A DNA stretch of 15,090 nucleotides, from contig DBKW01000098.1 in NCBI GenBank assembly GCA_002298665.1, forward strand, positions 20,723-35,812, read 5' to 3'. Shown here piece by piece: positions 1 to 6,447 of this stretch (position 1 is its first letter; each line of letters begins with the position of its first letter). The notes under the pieces were generated by a model that saw only the letters and a list, made by a program, of their open reading frames with translations, was not told the origin of the DNA and did not search any database. A program made the position numbers and the translations under genes. Source of the stretch: Verrucomicrobia bacterium UBA740 (GTDB lineage Bacteria > Verrucomicrobiota > Kiritimatiellia > RFP12 > UBA1067).

Positions 1-66
1 TGAGCGAAACCTGCGGAGCGTTCAGGCGAAACGTTAGTGGAGCCTTTTGTTGCTCCTCGGAGTTTC

Positions 67-116
67 TTCCACATTTTCTACACGGGTTTGGCCGTGGAGA
101 TCGGGAGAATGTGGAG
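67..116 (+). other. Nested hairpin in the leader upstream of galM
   Basis: Bases 67-78 pair with 105-116 to give a 12-bp outer stem with G-T wobbles at 76/107 and 67/116. Inside it, 81-85 (CACGG) pairs with 92-96 (CCGTG) around a six-base loop. No T-run follows, so it is not a standard terminator of an upstream gene. It lies upstream of the galM promoter, so it would not be part of that transcript. It may be the tail of an RNA or regulatory element that starts before the window, or a DNA-level palindrome. A weaker 5-bp hairpin is at 39-43/52-56. I see no gene in 1-203. Confidence 0.4.
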
Positions 117-165
117 AGGGGGGGGCGCGAGGGCGTTCACGGCCGGAAAAAGGTTCGGAGGGTGG

Positions 166-194
166 TTGACGAGGCGGAAATGACTTGCTATAAT
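166..194 (+). promoter_or_regulatory. Sigma-70-type promoter of galM
   Basis: A TTGACG -35 box (166-171) and a perfect TATAAT -10 box (189-194) are separated by 17 bases. The -10 box is preceded by TGC, which makes it an extended -10. Transcription should start near 201, only about three bases before the ATG at 204, so the mRNA would be leaderless or nearly so. Confidence 0.8.
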
Positions 195-203
195 TGAAGC
201 ATC

Positions 204-1307
204 ATGAATCGTACAGACATACCTTTAATCGGCGCGGCGACGGGCGTTTTCGCCGCGGACATTGCCCGGGAGGCGCGTCCTTTCGGCGTCACGAAGTACG
301 GCGAGAAGGCGCGGCTCTTCACGCTCAAGGGCAAGGGCGGGCTCGAGATGCAGGTCACGGACTGCGGCGGCAAGATCGTGCGCCTGCTGGTTCCGGACAG
401 GTCCGGCGCGCTTGTGGACGTGACGGTCGGTTTCGACGACGTGTCGGGCTGGGAGAAGACGGACGCGTATTTCGGGGCGATCATCGGGCGCTGCGCCAAC
501 CGCATCGCAGGCGCGTCGTTCGAGCTGGAGGGCAAGGTCTACAAGCTGGCGGCGAACGACGCGGGGCACCACGCCTGTCTGCACGGCGGCGCGCGCGGCT
601 GGGACGCGTACGTGTGGGCGGCGGAACCCTTTACGCGCGGCGACGACGTCGGAATTGTCTTCACGCGCACGTCCCCCGACGGCGAGGAGAATTTCCCGGG
701 CACGGTCGCCGTCAAGGTCGTCTACACAATCACGCCGGACAACACGTGGCGCGTGGAATACGAGGCGACGACGGACAAGACCACGCCGTTGAATCTGACG
801 CAGCACACCTACTTCAACCTGAAGGGCGCGGGCGATATGCTCGACCACGAGATGCGGATCGCCGCGGAGAAGTTCCTTGCGATCGATGCGAACCTCGCGC
901 CGGTCGGCGAACCGCGTCCCGTGGAAGGCACGCCGTTCGACTTCCGCTCGTTCCACACGATTGGCGCACGCATCGACGCGGCGGATCCCGTGCTGCAGAA
1001 CGGCGCGGGCTACGACCACAACTGGTGTCTGGACGGCGCGGGCTTCCGCCAGGCGCTCGTCCTGAAGACGCCGGCGCGGGCGCTGGAGGTCTGGACGGAC
1101 CAGCCGGGCATCCAGGTCTACGCCGGCAACTTCATCCGCGACGACTGGACGATGAAGGACGGGCTGCCGATGAAGCGCCGCGGACACGTCGCGCTCGAGA
1201 CGCAGCACTATCCGAACTCGCCCAACCGGGCGGACTTCCCGTCCGTGTGGCTGCATCCGGGCGAGACGTTCCGTTCGAAGACGGAGTTCCGTTTCAAAGC
1301 CCTGTAA
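204..1307 (+). CDS. galM: Aldose 1-epimerase (mutarotase)
   Basis: This 367-residue protein belongs to the GalM family, which interconverts the alpha and beta anomers of galactose and glucose ahead of the Leloir pathway and glycolysis. The family landmarks are present: LHGG with the catalytic-type His127, LTQHTYFNLKG with His201, and ALETQHYPNSPN with Glu332, the expected general base, followed by FPSVWLHPGE. Similarity to the family begins near residue 27 (PFGVTKYG), so the first 26 residues are an extra N-terminal stretch. It is only mildly hydrophobic and I do not call it a signal peptide. No better in-frame start lies downstream, and the strong promoter sits directly before this ATG. There is no room for a Shine-Dalgarno site in the predicted mRNA. 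The product is likely cytosolic. The neighbouring alcohol dehydrogenase hints at a sugar-fermenting lifestyle, but that is inference. Confidence 0.93.
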   Translation: MNRTDIPLIGAATGVFAADIAREARPFGVTKYGEKARLFTLKGKGGLEMQVTDCGGKIVRLLVPDRSGALVDVTVGFDDVSGWEKTDAYFGAIIGRCANRIAGASFELEGKVYKLAANDAGHHACLHGGARGWDAYVWAAEPFTRGDDVGIVFTRTSPDGEENFPGTVAVKVVYTITPDNTWRVEYEATTDKTTPLNLTQHTYFNLKGAGDMLDHEMRIAAEKFLAIDANLAPVGEPRPVEGTPFDFRSFHTIGARIDAADPVLQNGAGYDHNWCLDGAGFRQALVLKTPARALEVWTDQPGIQVYAGNFIRDDWTMKDGLPMKRRGHVALETQHYPNSPNRADFPSVWLHPGETFRSKTEFRFKAL

Positions 1308-1351
1308 GGCGACTATTTGCTGTCCAAACACTAAAGTAAAGGAGAACTAAA

Positions 1352-2569
1352 ATGGCACGATTCACGTTACCCAGAGACATCTACCACGGTGCGAACGCGC
1401 TCGAGACGCTCAAGACGTTCGAGGGCAAGCGCGCGATGGTGTGCGTCGGCGGCGGTTCCATGAAGCGGTTCGGCTTCCTGGACAAGGTCGTTTCCTATCT
1501 TCGGGAAGCGGGCATGGAGGTGAAGACGTTCGAGGGCATCGAGCCCGATCCTTCGGTGGAGACGGTGATGAAGGGCGCGCAGGCGATGCTCGATTTCCAG
1601 CCGGACTGGATTGTCGGCATCGGCGGGGGGTCGCCGATCGACGCGGCCAAGGCGATGTGGATCAAGTATGAGCACCCGGAAATTTCGTTCGAAGACATGT
1701 GCAAGGTCTTCGGGCTCCCGAAACTGCGGCGGAAAGCGCGTTTCTGCGCGATTTCGTCCACTTCGGGCACGGCGACGGAAGTGACGGCGTTCGCGGTCAT
1801 CACGGACTACGCCAAGGGCATCAAGTATCCGATCGCGGACTATGAAATCACGCCGGACGTGGCGATTGTGGATCCGGCTCTCGCCGAGACGATGCCGCCG
1901 AAGCTCGTCGCCCACACGGGCATGGACGCGTTGACGCACGCCATCGAGGCCTACGTTTCGACGGCGCACTGCGCGTACACCGATCCGCTCGCGATCTTCG
2001 CCATCCGGACGGTCCACAAAGACCTGGTTGCGAGCTACGGAGGGAACATGCCGGCGCGGCATGCGATGCACGATGCGCAGTGTCTGGCGGGCATGGCCTT
2101 CTCGAACGCGTCGCTGGGCATCGTCCACTCGCTGGCGCACAAGACGGGCGCGGCGTTCGCGGACTACGGGGCTCACCTCATCCACGGCGCGGCGAACGCG
2201 ATGTATCTGCCCAAGGTCATCGCGTACAACGCCAAGGATCCGGAGGCGCTCAAGTGCTACGGCGTGATTGCGGACTTCATGGGGCTGGGCGGCAACAGCG
2301 ACAAGGAGAAGACGGCGCGGCTCATCGCGTGCCTGCGCGACATGAACGACGCGCTCAAGATCCCGCACTGCATCCGCCACTACGGCGCGGACAGCTATCC
2401 GTGCGAGCAGGGGTTCGTGCCGGAGGACGTCTTCAAGGCGCGTCTGCACACGATCGCGGTCAATGCGCTGGCGGATGCGTGTACGCTCACGAATCCGCGC
2501 AAGCCGACGGTCGAGGACATGGAAAAGCTTCTGACGTGTTGCTACAACGACACGGAAGTCGACTTCTAA
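1352..2569 (+). CDS. Iron-containing (group III) alcohol dehydrogenase
   Basis: This 405-residue protein is a typical group III alcohol dehydrogenase, an NAD(P)-dependent enzyme that interconverts aldehydes or ketones with alcohols. The N-terminal nucleotide-binding half carries GIGGGSPIDAAKAM (residues 89-102) and SSTSGTATEV (135-144). The C-terminal helical half carries the metal ligands by alignment with FucO/AdhB-type enzymes: Asp192 and His196 in GMDALTHAIEAY, His263 in SLAHKTGA and His278 in HGAANA. Length is normal for a single-domain member, with no fused aldehyde dehydrogenase. A strong AAAGGAG ribosome-binding site at 1338-1344 fixes the start. The 44-base gap after galM has no terminator, so the two genes are probably co-transcribed. 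Substrate cannot be told from sequence; butanol, lactaldehyde and ethanol enzymes all fall in this family. A role in fermentative redox balance is likely. Confidence 0.92.
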   Translation: MARFTLPRDIYHGANALETLKTFEGKRAMVCVGGGSMKRFGFLDKVVSYLREAGMEVKTFEGIEPDPSVETVMKGAQAMLDFQPDWIVGIGGGSPIDAAKAMWIKYEHPEISFEDMCKVFGLPKLRRKARFCAISSTSGTATEVTAFAVITDYAKGIKYPIADYEITPDVAIVDPALAETMPPKLVAHTGMDALTHAIEAYVSTAHCAYTDPLAIFAIRTVHKDLVASYGGNMPARHAMHDAQCLAGMAFSNASLGIVHSLAHKTGAAFADYGAHLIHGAANAMYLPKVIAYNAKDPEALKCYGVIADFMGLGGNSDKEKTARLIACLRDMNDALKIPHCIRHYGADSYPCEQGFVPEDVFKARLHTIAVNALADACTLTNPRKPTVEDMEKLLTCCYNDTEVDF

Positions 2570-2592
2570 GGCCGCGGCCCGTCGCACCAATC

Positions 2593-3684
2593 ATGGATAC
2601 GCGAAAAAGACTCATTCTGCTCGGCGCGACGGGCTCGATCGGACGCAGCGCGGCGGCGGTCGTGCGGGAACACCCGGACGCGTTCCGGATCGTCGCCGTC
2701 GCGGCGCTCCATTCCAAAGCGGCGTGCGAGGCGCTCGCGGACGAATTCGGGGCGCGCGCCTATACGGGAGCTGACGCCGCCGTCCGCGCCGTGGAGGAGA
2801 ACGAGGCGGACATCTGCCTTGTCGCGACGGTGGGGCTGAGCGGCCTTCGGCCGACCCTGCTGGCGATCGAGAAGGGGATGTCCATTGCTCTTGCGACGAA
2901 GGAGGTCATGGTCATGGCGGGGGAACTCGTCACGACCGCGGCCCGCCGGAAGGGCGTGCGCTTTCTGCCGGTGGACAGCGAGCATTCGGCGATCTTCCAG
3001 TGCCTGCAGGGCGGCGGGGCGGTCGACCGCCTGATTCTGACGGCCTCGGGCGGGCCTTTTCTCGACGCGCCCGCCGATCTGGCTTCCGTCACGCCGGCGC
3101 AGGCGTTGAACCATCCGCGCTGGAAGATGGGGCCGAAGGTCACCGTCGATTCCGCCACGATGATGAACAAGGGGTTCGAAGTGCTGGAGGCGCGCTGGCT
3201 TTTCGACGTCCCGGTGGACCGGATAGACATCGTGGTGCATCCAGAAAGCATCGTCCATTCGCTGGTGACGTTCGTGGACGGCGCGACGCTCGCGCAGCTT
3301 TCGCCGCCCGACATGCGCGTGGCGATACAATATGCGCTTTCGTGGCCGGCGCGGCTGGCTTCGGTGCGCGAGAAACTGGACCTGGCGCGACAAGGGGCGT
3401 TGACGTTCCGAGCGCCCGATCCCGCGCGGTTCCCGTGCCTGCGGCTCGTCAAGGAGGCTTGTCGTCAAGGCGGCTGCGCAACGGCGGTTTTGGCGGCGGC
3501 GGACGAGTGGGCCGTGGCGCGGTTTTTGGCCGGACGGATCGGGTATCTAGACATTGCGCGCGCGATCGAGGCGTCTCTTGGGCACATTCCGCCGCGGGCG
3601 TGCGATTCGTTCGAGACAGTGGACGAGACCGCGCGCGAGACGTTCGCCTATCTGGAGCGCGGTTTCGCGCCGCGCGGCACGTGA
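2593..3684 (+). CDS. dxr: 1-deoxy-D-xylulose 5-phosphate reductoisomerase
   Basis: Dxr (IspC) converts DXP to 2-C-methyl-D-erythritol 4-phosphate with NADPH, the committed step of the non-mevalonate isoprenoid pathway. The 363-residue product starts with the NADPH-binding GATGSIG (11-17). The metal site is visible as Asp128 and Glu130 in PVDSEHSAIFQ and Glu196 in MMNKGFEVLEA. The substrate-binding TASGGPF (150-156) and the flexible-loop HPRWKMG (174-180) are also present, and the helical C-terminal domain ends with ADEWAVARFL. The segment usually read as LANKE is LATKE here (100-104). The protein is somewhat shorter than the E. coli enzyme of about 398 residues. The frame stays open far upstream, but conservation begins at this ATG; the extra frame overlaps the dehydrogenase gene and is not coding. 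There is no clear Shine-Dalgarno site in the 23-base gap, which holds a GGCCGCGGCC palindrome. Confidence 0.95.
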   Translation: MDTRKRLILLGATGSIGRSAAAVVREHPDAFRIVAVAALHSKAACEALADEFGARAYTGADAAVRAVEENEADICLVATVGLSGLRPTLLAIEKGMSIALATKEVMVMAGELVTTAARRKGVRFLPVDSEHSAIFQCLQGGGAVDRLILTASGGPFLDAPADLASVTPAQALNHPRWKMGPKVTVDSATMMNKGFEVLEARWLFDVPVDRIDIVVHPESIVHSLVTFVDGATLAQLSPPDMRVAIQYALSWPARLASVREKLDLARQGALTFRAPDPARFPCLRLVKEACRQGGCATAVLAAADEWAVARFLAGRIGYLDIARAIEASLGHIPPRACDSFETVDETARETFAYLERGFAPRGT

Positions 3685-3722
3685 TCCACTTCCGCCGCGG
3701 ACGCGATTCGGGACAGAAGGGG

Positions 3723-3748
3723 GGCGTGTTTCAGGGTGAAAACGCGCC
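3723..3748 (+). other. Hairpin immediately before the dxr terminator
   Basis: Bases 3723-3731 (GGCGTGTTT) pair with 3740-3748 (AAACGCGCC), with one T-G wobble, around an eight-base loop. It abuts the terminator hairpin that begins at 3749. It may protect the 3' end of the mRNA or stabilise the terminator. It has no T-run of its own. Confidence 0.5.
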
Positions 3749-3775
3749 AAAAAGCATCTTTCAAGGTGCTTTTTT
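3749..3775 (+). terminator. Rho-independent terminator after dxr
   Basis: AAAAAGCATCT (3749-3759) pairs with AGGTGCTTTTT (3765-3775), with one T-G wobble, around a tight loop, and the stem runs directly into six Ts (3770-3775). The A-tract on the 5' side makes it potentially bidirectional, although no gene converges on it. It closes the galM-adh-dxr unit 65 bases after the dxr stop. Confidence 0.85.
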
Positions 3776-3818
3776 GTCGTTGTCGGCGCACGGAGAGGGC
3801 GGACGGGCGAATTTCCTC

Positions 3819-3847
3819 TTGCGTAATCGGGCGTATTAGGGTATAAT
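3819..3847 (+). promoter_or_regulatory. Sigma-70-type promoter of gltA
   Basis: TTGCGT (3819-3824) and a perfect TATAAT (3842-3847) lie 17 bases apart. Transcription should start near 3854, giving a leader of about 20 bases that contains the AAGGAA ribosome-binding site (3863-3868). It follows a strong terminator, so this is the start of a new transcription unit. Confidence 0.8.
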
Positions 3848-3873
3848 TTACCCCATAAAATTAAGGAATCCAG

Positions 3874-5226
3874 ATGCTTGACGAGAATTGGTTGAAGAAA
3901 CAGGCGGCGACGATACGCAAAGCCGACACGATAGACCCCGCATTGTGGCGCAAATACAATGTCAAGCGGGGCTTGCGCAATGATGACGGGACGGGCGTGC
4001 TGGTCGGCTTGACCACGATAGGCAATGTTCACGGCTATGTCGTGAGCGAGGGCGAAAAGCAGGCTGTTCCGGGCGAGCTTTTCTATCGTGGCATAAACGT
4101 GAGCGACATTGCCGCGGGAGCCCGCCGCGAACACCGTTTCGGCTACGAAGAAGCCGCCTACCTGCTTCTTTTCGGCGATTTGCCCACGCGCGAACAGCTG
4201 GAGGACTGGAACGGCAAGCTCGGGCGCTATCGCCGGCTTTCGGACGGCTTCAAGGAGAACGCCATCATGTCCAACCCCTCGCGTGACGTGATGAACGCGA
4301 TGGCGCGCGCGATACTCTTTTCCTACGCGTTCGACGAGAGCGGCGACCCGGACGATCTTTCCGTGGAGAAGTGTCTGGCGCAGTCGGTCGAAATCATCGG
4401 CTGCCTGCCAACGATCGCGGCCTACTCCTACCAGGCCAAGGCGCACTACCACCTCGGCCAGTCGCTGATGCTGCGCAACCCCGACCCGGCGAAATCGACG
4501 GCGGAAAACATCCTTTCCCTCATCCGCGAAGACGGACGCTACACGAAACTCGAGGCCGAGACGCTGGATTTGGCGCTGATTCTGCACGCCGAGCACGGCG
4601 GCGGCAACAATTCGTCCTTCACGACGCATGTCGTCACGAGCGCCTACACGGACATCTATTCGTCCGTCGCCGCGTCCATCCTGTCGCTCAAAGGGCGGCG
4701 GCACGGCGGCGCGAATCTGCGCGTGATGCGGCAGATGGACGAGATCCGCGAGAACACGGGCGATTGGCGGGATCCGTCGGAGGTCGAGGACTATCTGCGC
4801 AAAATCGCGAACAAGAAGGCGGGCGACGGCACCGGTCTCATCTACGGGCTCGGGCACGCGGTCTACACGATTTCCGATCCGCGCGCCCAGCTGTTGAAGG
4901 TCAAGGCGGAAAAGCTCGCCCGCGAGAAAGGGCGCATGGACGAGATGCGGCTTTTCGAGCTCGTCGAGGAACTGGGGCCGACCATCATCCGCGAGGCGCA
5001 TCCGCGCGCGGAGGCGGTCTGCGCGAACGTCGATCTCTATTCGGGCTTCGTCTACGAGATGCTGGGCATTCCAAAGGATCTCTATACGCCGCTTTTCGCG
5101 GTGGCGCGCTGCGTGAGCTGGTGTGCGCACCGCATGGAAGAGTTGGTCAACCAAGGGCCGATCATCCGTCCGGCCTACAAACCGATCTATCATGAGAGGA
5201 AGTATGTCAAGCTTGCAGATCGTTGA
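3874..5226 (+). CDS. gltA: Citrate synthase
   Basis: The 450-residue protein condenses acetyl-CoA and oxaloacetate to citrate at the entry of the TCA cycle, or to make 2-oxoglutarate for glutamate in a fermenter. The catalytic triad is intact: His277 in GRRHGGAN, His328 in GLGHAVYT and Asp387 in NVDLYSG. Oxaloacetate-binding residues are visible as His241 (HAEHGGGN), Arg337 (DPRA), Arg412 (ARCVSW) and Arg432 (IIRP). The usual GFGHRVY reads GLGHAVY, a variant I associate with a divergent bacterial branch; the replaced Arg is not one of the core ligands. The N-terminal part (1-60) includes the VSEGEKQAVPGELFYRG entry typical of that branch. The ATG has AAGGAA five bases upstream. The 3' end overlaps argJ by 23 bases and contains the argJ ribosome-binding site. 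A link to arginine synthesis through 2-oxoglutarate and glutamate is plausible. A methylcitrate synthase is less likely, with no prp genes nearby. Confidence 0.94.
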   Translation: MLDENWLKKQAATIRKADTIDPALWRKYNVKRGLRNDDGTGVLVGLTTIGNVHGYVVSEGEKQAVPGELFYRGINVSDIAAGARREHRFGYEEAAYLLLFGDLPTREQLEDWNGKLGRYRRLSDGFKENAIMSNPSRDVMNAMARAILFSYAFDESGDPDDLSVEKCLAQSVEIIGCLPTIAAYSYQAKAHYHLGQSLMLRNPDPAKSTAENILSLIREDGRYTKLEAETLDLALILHAEHGGGNNSSFTTHVVTSAYTDIYSSVAASILSLKGRRHGGANLRVMRQMDEIRENTGDWRDPSEVEDYLRKIANKKAGDGTGLIYGLGHAVYTISDPRAQLLKVKAEKLAREKGRMDEMRLFELVEELGPTIIREAHPRAEAVCANVDLYSGFVYEMLGIPKDLYTPLFAVARCVSWCAHRMEELVNQGPIIRPAYKPIYHERKYVKLADR

Positions 5227-6427
5227 GAACGGGGGCGTGTGCTCGGCCGCGGGATTCCGCGCGGCGGGCGTGCCCGCGGCAATCAAATACGAAGGGCGCG
5301 AGGATGTCGCGCTCATTGTCGCAGACGAGCCTTGCGCGGCCGCGGCGGTTTTCACGACGAACAAAGTGGCCGCCGCGCCCGTTCTTTACGACCGTAAGAT
5401 CGTCAAGGGCGGGCGGATCCAGGCGATCCTGGCCAATTCGGGCTGCGCGAACGCCTGCACGGGCGAAGAGGGCTTTCGGGACGCGGAGCTTTCGGCGCTG
5501 GCGACGGCGGGGGAGCTCGGGATTTCGCCGCGGCACGTGCTTGTCGCCTCGACGGGCGTCATCGGGCGGCGTCTGCCCATGGACCGGCTGCTCGCCGGCA
5601 TGAAGGCGGCGGTGGCGGAACTCGGGGCGGACGACGCGCACGGACTCGCCGCGGAGAAGGCGGTCATGACGACGGACACCCGCCCCAAGCAGGCGTGCGT
5701 GCGGACGGTCGTCGGCGGGAAGACCGTGACGGTCGGCGGGATGAGCAAGGGCTCGGGCATGATCGAGCCCAACATGGCCACGATGCTCGGGTTCATCACG
5801 ACGGACGCGGCGCTTTCGGTCCCCATGCTGCGCCGGGCGCTCAAGCTGGCGCTCGCGAAAAGCTTCAACCGCCTTGTGGTGGACGGGGACGAATCCACGA
5901 ACGATTCGCTCTTCCTGCTCGCGAGCGGGAAGGCCGGGAACGCGCCCATCACGCGCGCCGGGAAGGACTTCGACGCGTTCCTGGAGGCGCTCGAGGCCGT
6001 GTGCGTTTCGCTGACACGGCAGATGGCGCAGGACGGCGAAGGGGCGACGAAATTCGTCACGGTCACGGTCAAGGGCGCGAAGACGGCCCGGGACGCGGAA
6101 CGCGCCGCACGCGCCATCGCGAAGAGTCCGCTCGCGAAAACGAGCTGGTTCGGGCGCGACCCGAACTGGGGGCGCGTCCTCGCGGCGGTCGGCTATTCGG
6201 GCGCCGCGGTGACGGACACGAAGACGGAAGTCCTGTATGGCGACGCGTGGGCCTTCCGGTTCGGGAAAGTCGCCGACGCGGAGCAGCTCGCGCGCCTGGG
6301 CGAAGTCCTGAAGGCGGACGCGTTCACGGTGACGGTGGATCTGCATCTCGGGAAGCACGAGGCGACCATCTACACCTGCGATTTCTCGCTCGACTACGTG
6401 CATATCAACGCGGATTACACAACGTGA
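5204..6427 (+). CDS. argJ: Glutamate N-acetyltransferase / amino-acid N-acetyltransferase
   Basis: ArgJ moves the acetyl group from N-acetylornithine to glutamate in the cyclic arginine pathway; some members also make N-acetylglutamate from acetyl-CoA. The 407-residue protein is full length. The self-cleavage site is clear: GMIEPNMATMLGF, in which Thr193 should become the N-terminal nucleophile of the beta chain after cleavage between Ala192 and Thr193. Supporting motifs are FTTNK (50-54), ANSGCANACTG (77-87), the oxyanion-hole ASTGVIG (115-121), DGDESTNDS and DPNWGR. I chose the ATG at 5204 because AGAGGA lies just upstream and the family N-terminus begins here. The longer open frame back to 5123 runs inside gltA. 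The 23-base overlap with gltA suggests translational coupling. Mono- versus bifunctionality cannot be decided from sequence. No other arg gene is in the window. Confidence 0.94.
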   Translation: MSSLQIVENGGVCSAAGFRAAGVPAAIKYEGREDVALIVADEPCAAAAVFTTNKVAAAPVLYDRKIVKGGRIQAILANSGCANACTGEEGFRDAELSALATAGELGISPRHVLVASTGVIGRRLPMDRLLAGMKAAVAELGADDAHGLAAEKAVMTTDTRPKQACVRTVVGGKTVTVGGMSKGSGMIEPNMATMLGFITTDAALSVPMLRRALKLALAKSFNRLVVDGDESTNDSLFLLASGKAGNAPITRAGKDFDAFLEALEAVCVSLTRQMAQDGEGATKFVTVTVKGAKTARDAERAARAIAKSPLAKTSWFGRDPNWGRVLAAVGYSGAAVTDTKTEVLYGDAWAFRFGKVADAEQLARLGEVLKADAFTVTVDLHLGKHEATIYTCDFSLDYVHINADYTT

Positions 6428-6447
6428 AAACAAGACAGGTCCAAACC

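Noticed and set aside
4..183. Open frame on the + strand through the left leader, about 59 codons
   Set aside because: It has no start codon with a ribosome-binding site, encodes an arginine/glycine-rich string with no recognisable motif, and contains the galM promoter. It could only be the tail of a gene if an in-frame TGA at 1-3 were not there.
194..1339. Long open frame in a second + frame over galM
   Set aside because: Its translation is rich in Arg, Gly and Ala with no family signature, while the overlapping frame encodes an intact aldose epimerase. It is a high-GC shadow.
2570..2579. GGCCGCGGCC palindrome between adh and dxr
   Set aside because: It is short, has no T-run and is an easy chance product in GC-rich DNA; not called a terminator or operator.
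2080..2592. A longer N-terminus for Dxr
   Set aside because: The extension reads out of frame through the dehydrogenase gene and has no Dxr homology; conservation begins at the ATG at 2593.
5123..5203. A longer N-terminus for ArgJ
   Set aside because: It lies wholly inside gltA in another frame, and the start at 5204 has the ribosome-binding site and the family N-terminus.
3547..5364. Very long open frames on the minus strand (also 7621-9312 and 12899-14941)
   Set aside because: They lie antisense to gltA, gatA and priA, are arginine-rich, lack motifs and span promoters or terminators. Lack of stops is expected from the third-position GC bias of the real genes.
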